Source: Heterotrichella gracilis | Taxonomy: Eukaryota; Sar; Xanthophyceae; Tribonematales; Xanthonemataceae | Length of the DNA: 64,000 bases | Assembly (NCBI GenBank): GCA_032358255.1 | Contig: JAULBX010025830.1 | Coordinates: forward strand, 62,001 to 126,000 | Direction of reading: 5' to 3' | In this document: piece after piece, positions 1 to 11,236 of the stretch | Layout of the letters: every line of letters starts with the position of its first letter | Position numbering within the stretch: the first letter of the stretch is position 1 | Translations under genes and position numbers: made by a program | The notes under the pieces: model-generated | Database searches by the model: none | What the model was told of the DNA's origin: nothing | The model's input: only the letters and a program-made list of their open reading frames with translations

Positions 1-682
1 CGTTGGACATACAACGTTTCGGAACAGCAGTGCTGCACGGTATTGCACCGCAACCCATGCGATCTTGCGCTTTTGAGGGGATAGCGTCGTGTTTTTCCTC
101 GTGGCATGCCACCCTGGGCTCGTGGGTTAAGTTGTCGCCTTTTTGAGGCGGGAACGCAAGCGTTGGGGTTGTGCAAGAAGGAGGCGACAAGCGCTATTTC
201 TATCCACCCGCCTTTATGTTAAACGTTGGATATGGGGGGTTATCAGTGGTCCAACCTGCCCAGCGTTCTCAGGTGGCATGCACCCTTTCACCATGCACCA
301 AGGGCATGACTGTTCTCACGACTCAACCCAAAGGTGCACCCACAAACTCGCCACAACAAAAGCCAGCCTCTGCGTTCAATTAACCTTTTCCAGCTATGCA
401 GTGCGGCCAGCTCAAAGTGCCACACAGCTGGGTGGTGTGCAGGGGTTTACCCTAACTCAGTGCCTAAGACCCTAGGACTCCTAGTAGGAGCCAGCCACAA
501 GCGCCAGCTGAGCTGGACCAAACCCTAAACACATATTTGTGGGTGTGCAGGGGTAGCTCTGCAGCCCCAGGGACCAGCCATGAGAGTCATCTGGGCTGGA
601 CCAAACCCCAACCAGGGTTTGTGACGCCTGCTTGGCAGGACCAAACCTCAAACCCTAGGGTTTTTGAATGATTGCAGCAGCC
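1..682. other. Upstream non-coding region of the ankyrin gene
   Basis: No convincing coding exon was seen. From about 510 to 665 there are three degenerate repeats of a block reading ggcTGGACCAAACCC(c/t)AAAC, each merging into CCCTAAA-like sequence. The last one ends in an ACCCTAGGGTTT tract about 25 bases before the ankyrin start codon. The region probably holds the promoter and 5' UTR, but no clear TATA box was recognised. Confidence 0.4.
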
Positions 683-3600
683 ATGGAGCCCACCAGGCTC
701 CACCATGCTGCCTACCAGGGAGACTTGGAGGTGGTAAAGCAGCTGCTGGCACAGGTAAACACCCCGTGCATCAACCTCAAACCGTAAACCCTAAACATAA
801 ACCCTAAACCGCAAACCTCAATACGGCTGTGTGAACCCTTTCCCCACCATGTTGCTAGGTGGGCTGCATGCATCGTGCACGTGGTTGGCCTGAAACATGT
901 GTTGCCTGTCACCATGGGGTAATACTGAGTGACACGAGGCACTCACTGACTGATATCAGCGCTTTTAAGTTCAAAAATTTCCTGGATTTCTTGCAGGGCG
1001 CCCCTCCACATGCCCCCGACGAAGAGGGCCGCACCCCGCTGCACCATGCAGTGCTGCGCGGCCACCTCCCCGTGATTGACCTTCTACTATCCATCCCTGG
1101 TGCTGGCTCAGCTGTGCTGCATCGTGACACCTGGCGCTGCACCCCGCTCCACCTGGCGGCGCTGCAGGGGCGGGTGCGGGTGCTGCTGGCGCTGGTGGGG
1201 TCCCTGCGGGGGGCAGAGGGAGAGGGTGGCGGCGCTCTGGGGCTGGCGGCAAGGAGGGGGTGCATGCAGGTGGGGCGGGGTTGGGGTGGGGTGATTTGGT
1301 GGCCTCTGCATTGGGGGTTAAGGGTTTAGGGAGTAAGGAACGTTTGCAGCTGCATGCACAGTGCAGTGCGTGATAATAAGGGTGGGTGTGATTTTGCTGC
1401 GCGCACTGCTTCTCTCCATTCATAAGCCGCGCAAGCGGGCGCCTCACCCACCCACCCCATCCCTGCAGGAGTTCATGGATTTCCTGCACTATGGCTGGGA
1501 CAGCCCTCATCTGGATGCACCCAGCCTGGAACCATCTACGCCCACTGCCAATCCTGCATGGGCGCTGGTTGCTGGGCATTTGGACACCGCCAACCCCTGC
1601 TTCAGGTGGGGCTGAGGTGGTTGTTGGTGGGCTGTCGGTGACCCTAGGGCACTGCCGCTGTGTGCCATGTGGCAGTGTGCCATGTGGGGCAGGTGGGTGC
1701 CAAGTGGCGCTGTGCGGGTGCCTAGCCTCTGGGCATTAGTGGAAGGCCGTCACAACTTTTCGAAGCACTGCTGCTGCTGCGGTTGGAGTCACTGTGGAAG
1801 GCCATGGGAGCAATGATGATTTTGCATGCCTCCCACCTTTTAAACAGGCTCAAATGCAGGGTAAATTGTTGACATTCTTGTTTCCAACCTTTCCCAGGGT
1901 ACTCCAGCAAGTGCACCAGTGGACCCCTCTCCATGTGGCCGCCATGGAGGGGGAAGTGGCGCTGGTGGAGGAGGTGGCAAAGTTTCCGGGGGTGGAATTG
2001 AACGCCCCCAGTGCCAACTCATGGACCGCCCTGCTCTGCGCTGCTGCGCACAACAAGGTGGGTGGGGATGGGGCAGATGAGGGAATGTATTGATGGTTGT
2101 TGTGGTGTGGTGTGGTGGTGTTGTTGTGGTGGTGATGGTTGTGGTTGTGGTTGTGGTTGTGGTTGCTCCTTGCCCATCATGCGCCAGACAAGGCCCACAG
2201 CCATGATCTCAGGATCCGCCTCCCAGCCTCTATCTTACCCATCATTATTTCGGTCCCTTTTCAAGGGTTTCCTGTAATTTCCTCTAATTAATCTTCCTGC
2301 TCCAGGTGGATGCGATACGCGCACTGGTGTGGGCCGGTCTGGCTGTGTGTGCGCATGATGGCAGTGGCGCCACCCCCCTCCACGTGGCGGCTGGGGAGGG
2401 GCACCTGGAGGCGATCGACACCCTCGTGGAGCTGGTGAGAAACCCCCTGCAAAACCCTAAATACCCTGCAAAAGCCGTGGCCGCATGAAAAACTTGTGAG
2501 GCTAGAAGGGGACCCTGCAAAACCCTAGACTAATCGGCACCATTGTGAGCCTGGGAATGCGCTGCTGCAGACAGCAAAGACACCAACATCATCAACTTGA
2601 AGGAGGGAATGCAATTCCAACCATCCCAATCCCCCACCACCCTCTTGCAGGGCGCCGATCCCACAGCTATTGACAGCGCCGGCTGCACCCCCTTGCACTA
2701 CGCAGCCCTCTGGAACCACCACACCACAGCCACCCACCTCATCGCCCTAGGCTGCCCCCCCACCACCGCCACCCCCGAGGGCCGCACCCCAGCGCATGTG
2801 GCTGCGGAGCAGGGGTGGGGGGAGCTGCTGGGGGCGCTGGTGGGGGGTGGGGGGTGGAGCCACGAGGGGGTGTTTTCGCCGCTGCACTCGGCTGGGCAGG
2901 GGGGGTATGGTGATGCTGTGAAGAGGGCGCTGGAGCTGGGGATGGCGGTGGATGGCAGGGATGGCCTAGGTGAGTGTACTCGAGTTTTAGTTTTGCTCTC
3001 ATTGCTGTGTCTCTTCTCATTACTTGGTACTGGGATGGGGTTGTCTTAGGGTTTGTTTTAGGATTTGCAAGCCCTTGCATACCTTGCAGTCACCCACATG
3101 CGGCATTGCCAATCACCCAGCTACCACGTGGCGAGCATGCAAACCTGCGCCCAGCTGACACCTGGCGCACAATCAAATCCCTGCCTTGCGGCATGTTGAC
3201 ACCTGGCATACAAAGAAACCTCTGCCCAGCTGACACCTGGCACTCCTTTACCCCCGCAGGCCGCACGCCCCTCCACTACGCTGCCCTCCAGGGTAGGGTG
3301 GATGCGATACGCGAGCTGGTACAGGGGGGAGCGACAGTAGACGTGCGCGAGCCCCGATCCCATTACACCCCCTTGCATTTGGCGGCGCAGGCGGGGCACT
3401 GCGGAGCCATTTCCGAGCTGGTGCATCAAGGGGGAAAGGTGGATGCGATCAGCCTAAGGGGAGTGACACCCCTGGGGCTGGCCACGCTCAAGGTAAGGGA
3501 TATGTGGAATTTGTTTTCTGGTGCCTTTCTCACGTACACCAGATGCACCCTGCAGCACTCCCACCAATCACCACACTCGCAATGTAAGAAATTTCGGGCA

Positions 3601-6600
3601 GGGTTCCACCAACACGTCTGCGGCGCACCCTGTACATTGTGGTCCGTCAGCACTGCCACCTGGCTTCCTCATTCAGGCACACACACATGAAAACCAAGTA
3701 AACATAAGACAAATTGACCCAAATAAAAATAAAAAACCTGCAACTAACATTTAAATTTGGAACTGAGATGGAAACCCTTGTGTAGGGTTCCGGCAACATT
3801 GAGGCCATCAGCACGCTGCTCCGCCTGGGTGCCAGCGCAGCGGTCAGCCGGGAGCGCCCTGGTGGGGAGACCCCGCTGCACATCGCGGCGCGCAGCGGGA
3901 GGGGCGATGTGGCGCGTCAGCTCCTGCACGCTGGGGCCGCAGTTGACGCTCGCGACAAGGTGTGGGTGGTGCAGTGATAGGGTTATGTAGGGTTTGGATG
4001 GTGGTGTGGTGCCGGGTGCCATGCCCACGGTGTCCCCGCCAGGGCCTGCAGCGATCTGCCCTGTGCACCATCGCTGCCACCATCGCTGCGACCCTTCACG
4101 CTTAGCGATAGTAAAGGTTTTGGCCATAGTAAAGGCCATAGTAAAGGCCATAGTAAAGGTTTTAGTAAAGGTTTTAGTAAAGGTTTTGGATATTCTTCTA
4201 TATGCTGCACATTGGCCATTCTTCTAGTAAATTACTGTTGTTAGTTACATGGATACCCTTTACCTTTTTCTGTACCCTAAGCCATACCCGTTTCCCCCCT
4301 TTTCACAGGACGGCGCCACCCCCCTGCACTATGCTGCCGCCTTTGGTCAAACCAGCGTCCTGGACACCCTCGTCTCTGCGCAATGCCCTGTGGATGTGCG
4401 CGACAATGCAGGCAACACCCCCCTGCACCTGGCAGCCGCATGCGGGTTCATGCATGCCTGTACCAGGCTGGTTGAGCTAGGGGCGAATGTTAATGCAAGG
4501 GACGCGGGGGGGTGCACGCCGCTGCACAGTGCGGCGCATGGCACCTACGCCGCGCTGGCAGTGGCGGTGGCTGAGGAGGGTGGTGCGGTGGTGGGGGGCG
4601 TGCTGGCTGTGCTTGGGGTGGGGGCTGGCGGTGGCGATGGTGCTGGCAAGGGCGCCAAGGGGGAGAAAGTAGAGGCGGTCAGGACGGGGCTGCTATGGTC
4701 TCCTCCAGGTGAGAAACCCTAATTATGAACCTGAAATACTCAAGCTAAGCTTTGCATACGAGGATGTGCCTGGTACGACTTCCAGCGGTTGGACTCGTTG
4801 TGACACATGTCCATCATATCCCCTGTGTGGTATGCAGATCAAATCAATGGATCATGTGTTGCATGCACTCAATGGAATTGGATCATAGAGCAAGCCTTGC
4901 ACAGCAAATTCTCGTGGATCAGGGCTCCAAGTTGTGGTGTCCATGTCCCACCGTAGCCACCATTAAGACCCTGCACCCCATCCTCACCCATATGCCATCA
5001 GATGCCATCAGATTCTGCAACTTGAACTGGAACCATGCCTCTGCACAGCAACGCTCTTGGGCTCCGTAAATTTGCTCTGCCCGTGTCTGTCACGGTAGTT
5101 ACCATGAGAGACATTCCACCCTCACCCCACACTCAACACCACCCCATTGCACCACAGATAGCGCGCTCGCCCCTCCCCAGCACCCCCACCCACCCCCCAC
5201 CTCGGAAGCCGCCCAGAAAAAAGCAGTAGCAGCGCTCAACTCGGCCCTCAACCTCCGGAACATGAGCGCCACCCAATTGCTCAATGGGGGTCTCAAGCAG
5301 CAAGCAAGGATGAAGGTTTTGGCGGAAGCGGATGCGGGGGCGGTGCTTGTGGGCTCGGCCAATGGGGGTGGAAGGGCGGGAATGGGGATTCCTGGTGGCG
5401 GCGTGGGGATGGCTGAGCAGCAGGGAGGCGCCAGGTAATGCAGGGGATTAGAATTTTGCTTGTGGATTCCAGCTGGGTTCTGCAGGAGAAACCAGTGTGG
5501 GATGCTTGTAAAACTTTGGCCTGTAGACGAGGTTGAGAAGCATGATACCTCTTGCGGGTCACATTGTAATAAATAATCAACTAACATCTGGCTGGGTGTA
5601 CTTCTTCCTTCCCCAACCCTACCCCGTTTCCTGACCCCCCTTTTGCCCCTCCCACAGGCGACGCAACCAGGATACCCCCCTCCCCCTCCTCTCCACCCCA
5701 ATCTTCCCCCCCTTGGCGCTGCTCCCACCCACCCAGGACCGCGCGCGCCTGCTGCCAGTGGTGGCCCGGCTGGTGGAGCTGGGGGCGGATGTGGGGGCGG
5801 TGGATGGTGGGGGTCGGTCCCCACTGCACCTGGCTGCGGGTGGGGGGGATGGCGCCATGGTGCGGCTGCTGGTGGGGCTGGGCGCGGCGGTGGATTGCGT
5901 GGATAGGGTGGGAGGTGCGGGGCAGATGGAAGGGCCCTGGCCATCAAGATGGCCAGGAAGAAAGGACAAGTCGGAATCCAGTGAATGGAATAGATAAGAA
6001 AGCATCTAACAAGTGATAGGAACAATGCCACCTTAGAATACCAAGTGTCGGAGCTATGCCATCTTTTGAAAGTTCTAGACATCTTGAAGTATGGCAAGAT
6101 CCTTTCAAAAATACTCAACACTCTCCTGCTGATTGTTGTGGTATGTTACCCATGTGTTGCTTTCCCCTGCAGCAGCTGCATTATGGTACTAATAATATTG
6201 CATTCCACACCTTCCGACCACCACGCCTCCTCCCTTACCCCCCATCCCCCCTTTACCCCTTCAGGCACCGCCATGCACCACGCCGCTGTGGCCGACAAGC
6301 AGGAGGTGATGCTGGTGCTGGCCCAGCTGGGGTGCAACTGGCGCTCAAAAGCGGCTGGTGTGCAGGGGGGGTTGAGCGCGGTGCAGGTACTGTGCGGGCG
6401 CCATGACAAGAGCAGCCAGCAGCAGGTGGGGGTGCCGGGGGGTATAACGACCAGTTGGTTGACATTTGACAGCTATTATACTAGTCACGTTGATGTGGAA
6501 TGTTTGCTTCTGGACCTATTGAACAGTGGAAATTGATTAATCGGCGCATGGGTCTGCCTGAGGGCAAATTGCATGAAATTCAATCTCCATTCTAGTTGCC

Positions 6601-9600
6601 TTGTGACACGAGTTCCAACCCCCTCACACCGACACCTTTGTCATTGCCACCACAGAAGCTTCTAGAAGCCAAGCTAAGGCGCATGTACTCCGAGGGGCGC
6701 AGCGCCGCCGGGGTGCGCCGCCGGGCCTCGTTGGATGGGTGCAGTGGCGGTGCCAGGTCAGCGGTGGGTGATGTCATCAGTGCTGAGGTGGCGGATGCCA
6801 ACATGGCTGCGCTGCTGAGGGAGGAGCAGCAGGGGGGGGTGGGGTACGTGACGGAGGGGCCGCAGGGGGGTGGGGGGTGATGGTGCTGTTGGTGGCATGG
6901 GGTGGGGGAATGGGTTGAAGCCTTCACAAGCTGCACAGGGCTGCCAATATCGCCCTGTGGTTGTTCTGCTATGTATACCTGGTTGTACTAGGTTTCCTCG
7001 CCTTGTGCAAGTGTTACTGTCGTCCGGTGGGGTCCATCGTGGTAGTGTGGGATGATCGTGTGTGCAAAAACAGGAGTGGTAAAGGCATGTAGCCTGCCTC
7101 ATATTGTGCCCGTGGCATGTTTTTGTGCCACCCCCACCTGCAGCAGCATTCCTATTGTCACCCCCCTTGCTCCCACCCGTAGGACCCCCCCTCCCACACC
7201 TTGTAAGAAGAAGAAGAAGAAAAAGACAAAAGGGAGAGTCGCTCCTGCCGCCGAGGCTGATACTGCATGCAGCTCCTCCTCTGAAGACGCATCATCACAT
7301 ATGATGGAGTGCCACATTCAGGGTGAGCAATGGAATGAATGCGCAAGTGCACTGGCTGGAATTGAATGCTGTTTCAATGGTCAAGGTCATGACAACGTGC
7401 CTTCCAAAGATGAAATTGACAAAACTAAGAACAAATATGAATGACCTTCAAGGAACTCATTCCTCTTGCTCTATCAGGTGGTCCTCCGAAACACCCACAT
7501 GGGTGTTGCCCCCCTGCCATGGCTGCAGCCATCAACCATGCGCCAGTGGAGCCATTCTGTGAAATCACAGCAGGGGAGGAAACCCCCTTCCACCTCACCG
7601 ATGACTCTGGGTTTGAGGTGCCGAGGAGGAAAAAGAAGAAGAAGGGGAGGGAACACACACCACGCCCACCATCCACCACCACCACCACCACCCACCACCC
7701 CATGGACGACACCCAGGGTACACCCCCCAGTCCCGATGCCTCCTTCCCCCCCCTCCCCTCCTCCCGCCCCCCTCCGGCTGACCTGGAGCATCTGTACCTG
7801 GTGAAGGAGCAGCTGGATGGCGCCACCTGTCAAGCGCAGAACGTGGTGGACATAGGGGGCGCGGTGGGGCTGGACGTGGTGCAGGTGGGAAAACCCTAAA
7901 TTCTGAACCCTAAACCCTGTTGTGGTTGGCATGGGGGGCGTGGTGTGGCTGGAAGTGGTGCAGATCAGACCATTTGTGAGGAATTCATGTATGTAAGCTG
8001 GAATCTATTTCAATGATTGATCTTTCTTGTCTTTGCCAGTTTGCCATTATGGTGCAAAACAAACCACGCAAGGAGTGGCCTCCGGCAATCCCTTAACCAA
8101 CAGTCTTGTAGTTGAAGAGCAGGAGTTGAAGAGCATGCAAGGTTACAGGTTCTATTTTGTGCCTGTGGCTGGTAGTGTTGGAAACGCATGAACAGACTAT
8201 GGGACAATCCTATTATCCCCGTTTGCCTGACACACAAACCCTTGACCCTAAACCCTAGATTTAGTGTTTGCTCGTTTTGCAGGACACTCTACAGCTGCTA
8301 GACGAGTGCATCGACAAGGCCGTAGGGTTGGGGATGAGCCTGAAATACCCTAAGAAGGTCCGGCGCAGGCTGGTGGGGTTGCTGGCGGTGGAGGTGGCTG
8401 GGGAGGGGGCGGAAGGGGAGGATGATGATGGGGAGGAAGGGGAGGAAGAGGTGCATGCCAGCAGTGACGAGACAGGCGCCGCTAGACCACATGGTGCAGA
8501 CCCTGCTGCGGTGAGCCACAAACCCTACATCCTAAACCCTAAACCCTGCTGCGGGGAGTTACAGCATCAACCTGGTTGGCACTCGTTCATGTGGACTGGG
8601 ATTGGTTGCTCATTCCACTGCCGCCGCACCACGCACATCATGCCCTACGCATGGCTACGCACATCTGGCTGGCGCTTGAAGCAGTTGAAGCACACTACAG
8701 CAGCGTATTTGCACCCGGGGTAGGGCCGCTGGCAACCTATCGATACGCTGTGTACATACTCCCTTGACCCCAATCCCAAACCCTAAAGAGTGCCCTCTGG
8801 ACATGCAGATTGGCAGCAGCACTGTCCCTTCACCTACCCGCCTCTCCAGCCCCCCACCCACCACCCACAGGCCAATCAGTTTGTTGGACAGCCGAAACCT
8901 CCTGGGTGACGTGCAAAATGCTTGGGTTGACAGGCGAAGCAGCTTGGACGACATGCGAAACAGCTTGGACCACAGGCATAACGGCGCTGACAACAGGCGG
9001 CGCAGCATGGATGACAGGCGAAACAGCGCCCAAGGGGGGCGTGCTATTTGGGATCACGGGTGGGGAGCGCAGGCTAATGTCCAGCAGCCAAGTCCTGCCC
9101 TGGGCCCCTCCCCACGCGCATATACGTCCCAAACCCCCTGGGCCGCATACACATCACCCACATTCACCAGCGGCGCGGCGTCGCCAGCCAGCGGCGCGGG
9201 ATCCCCGGCCCGGCAGCAGCGGCCCCCGGGATTGGCAGAGTACCAGCTTTTCTCCTCGGCAACCCCAACCTCCGCCGCCGGTGCGCTGCCCTCCCCATTT
9301 GCCCCCGAAGCCGCCCCACAGCTGCCACATGGGCAGCAAATCAGAAAACCCACTCCCACCCTGCCCTTTGGCGCAGAACCCTTGGGACAGCTGCCAAGGG
9401 AGGCGGCCCTTCCACAGCTCAACACCCTAGGGAGGGACCTCCCGCCCCAGGGACCTTTGTCGGCGGAGGCCGCGGGTTCTGCGTTCAGCTACCGTCCCAG
9501 TGACCTGTACCCCACAGGCAATTGGGACAGCCTGTTTGCCCACAGGCTGTCGCCAAGGGGGTATTCATACGTGGAGCAGGCGCGGGGACCCGGGGCGGTG

Positions 9601-10044
9601 ACGCTGCCACATGGCGCCACGTGGCCCACCCCCGTGAGGACTCACGTGCCCGGTGCTGCGCTGCCCACCCCCACACACAACCTGCAGCAGCAGCAGCAGC
9701 AGCAGCAGGAGGCAGCAGAGGTTGGCCAGGGCGCCTGGCCAGGTGTCGAGCTGGGGGCGGCTGACTCGCCATTGGGTGCGCATGGGGAGGCTATGGCAGC
9801 GGCCAACCACATGGCGCCAGCTGGCATGACGGAGGCAGGGGCCGGTGGGGGTTTGGGTGCGGGTGCGCACATGGGGGGGGCATCATTGGAAGCTGCGGAG
9901 GAGAGGGCCCTGTTTGCTGACATCGACTTGCTGCGCCACCTGGGGGAGCAGGAGATATATGAGGGGGGTGGAAATTCCAATGACGTGGCCACACTGGGCT
10001 TGTCCCCGGGATGGGCTGCAGCGGCGTCCATCTGGGGATACTGA
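683..10044 (+). CDS. Large ankyrin-repeat protein with disordered C-terminus (17 exons, about 1607 aa)
   Basis: Exons: 683-754, 997-1269, 1469-1605, 1898-2057, 2306-2434, 2651-2969, 3260-3492, 3786-3959, 4309-4708, 5158-5434, 5658-5914, 6265-6425, 6656-6876, 7183-7322, 7478-7884, 8283-8510, 8809-10044 (TGA). All junctions are GT-AG and phases agree throughout. Residues 1 to about 865 hold some 16-17 ankyrin repeats, seen as repeated TPLHxAA motifs (TPLHHAV, TPLHLAA, TPLHVAA, TPLHYAA). The rest is low-complexity: a run of seven lysines, a second KKKKK patch, an acidic stretch, a series of D-R-R-x-S-(L/M)-D-D-like units near 8890-9030, and a polyQ run. The lysine patches could be nuclear localisation signals (inference). 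Ankyrin repeats bind proteins; no catalytic domain was found and the partner is unknown. The junction from exon 13 to 14 is weakest: exon 13 could instead end at an in-frame TGA (6878), which would split this into two genes. Exon 12 has an alternative in-phase donor after 6386. Confidence 0.8.
3148..3243. repeat. Short tandem repeat in ankyrin intron 6
   Basis: Three degenerate copies of a block containing CAGCTGACACCTGGC lie just upstream of the exon 7 acceptor. They are intronic, with no coding value seen. Confidence 0.6.
4110..4189. repeat. 12-bp minisatellite in ankyrin intron 8
   Basis: About six tandem 12-base units, AGTAAAGGCCAT changing into AGTAAAGGTTTT, lie between exons 8 and 9. 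This is a simple intronic minisatellite. Confidence 0.8.
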
Positions 10045-10984
10045 CCGGCAGAGTGCCACAAAGTGGGCTCACAGCGTGGGTGCTGAGTGCGGCATGCATG
10101 TGTGGGGATGGCATCGCAGCGTTGCTCACCAAGCAGACTGTTTGTTGTCTTTTTTTACAGCAGGTTTTGGGCGGCCTTCAAGTTGAAGGCCCTTGGATTT
10201 TGAAACAAGGACCCCACATTAAGAGGGGTCATTCTAAAGCCGTGCACGTGTCTCTATTATGGCGCGCCCAAGGCATGTTATTGTATGTACACTATGTACT
10301 TCTATCACATAATGTATGCTAGCAAATTCTGGCGCAAGCCGCCATTGAGTGACATCACTTCCAAGTTTTTGGTGGCCTAGACTACTAAGAAGGTAGTACC
10401 TGCAAAAGCAATGCGCTGTGAAGGGAAGCCACACAAAGTTTTGCAGAACATTGCGATAGGATGTTGTGCGCGCCGCTGTATGTGTGTTGTCATCTGTTTT
10501 CTCTAGCATCCAGACGAGTGCGTGCCCCTGAGAGGCGCCTGATTGATTAATTTTGTCCATTTGGCAAGATTTTACATTGTGCTGGGTAGCACACCGTGTG
10601 GTATACAATCAGACGAATCGCATTACACTCGCTCATCACGTGCTGCTGCAGCAGCCTTATTGCAGAAACAAATGCATGTTGGGTCACAACGACAATCACT
10701 AGGTGCCCAGCAGTAACAAAAATGTTTGATATAAAATGTGACCGAATTGGATATGGGTCAGGGCTCATTCGGAATGGAATCCATTCTCATGTAGCCCGCG
10801 CACAGGAGATGGAAATATTGATGTAGGACTGTGCCTTTAGAAATAATGCGTCTGGATCCAGCCGGTTTGGGAAGTCACCCTCCTTCCCTGCCCTTGCCCA
10901 TAGAAAGTCCCTAGCAGCACCCATTGCCCATGCGCTGCTTGCTTGCAAGGAAGACATACCAAATTGCTGACCCTAAACCCTAAA
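10045..10984. other. Convergent intergenic region
   Basis: This is the 3' flank of the ankyrin gene and the far 3' flank of the zinc-ribbon gene. No exon, RNA gene or mobile element was recognised. A CCCTAAACCCTAAAA tract occurs at its right edge (about 10973). Confidence 0.5.
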
Positions 10985-11236
10985 ACAACCAGGGCCCTCA
11001 GCTACGCCATGGTACACGCGCAACCCTGATGGGAGCGCAAGCCCACGCACGCCCTGGTGCCAGCTGTCCCAGGATTTTGTGCCCCCCAGTGTAGGGTTTC
11101 GAGCCCTGACGCCTATGCCTCCAGCGCCCTCAGCTGTGCCAGGGTGCATGCGCAGGCCTGGATGAGCGCAAGCGCACCCTGGTGCCAGCTGTCTAGGGTT
11201 TAGGGCCCCGCAGTCTAGGGTTTTGCGCCACTCCGC
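10985..11236 (-). repeat. Two decayed tandem copies of the zinc-ribbon gene's last exon
   Basis: The true last exon (11237-11359) has two partial copies downstream: one around 11116-11180 and a more decayed one around 10990-11040. On the plus strand each repeats GCCCTCAGCT(g/a)(t/c)GCCA followed by a TGCATGC/ACACGCG-type stretch and an adjoining TAGGGTTT tract. The period is about 130 bp. They appear to be 3' terminal-exon duplicates lying in or beyond the 3' UTR, not separate genes. Confidence 0.75.

Noticed and set aside
780-815. CCCTAAA runs as a chromosome end
   Set aside because: Runs are short, degenerate and scattered inside introns in both orientations, with genes on both sides. They are interstitial, not a telomere.
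5099-6121. 340-codon open frame on the minus strand
   Set aside because: It is antisense to ankyrin exons 10-11, is proline-rich low complexity, and the plus strand carries clear ankyrin motifs with consistent splice phases.
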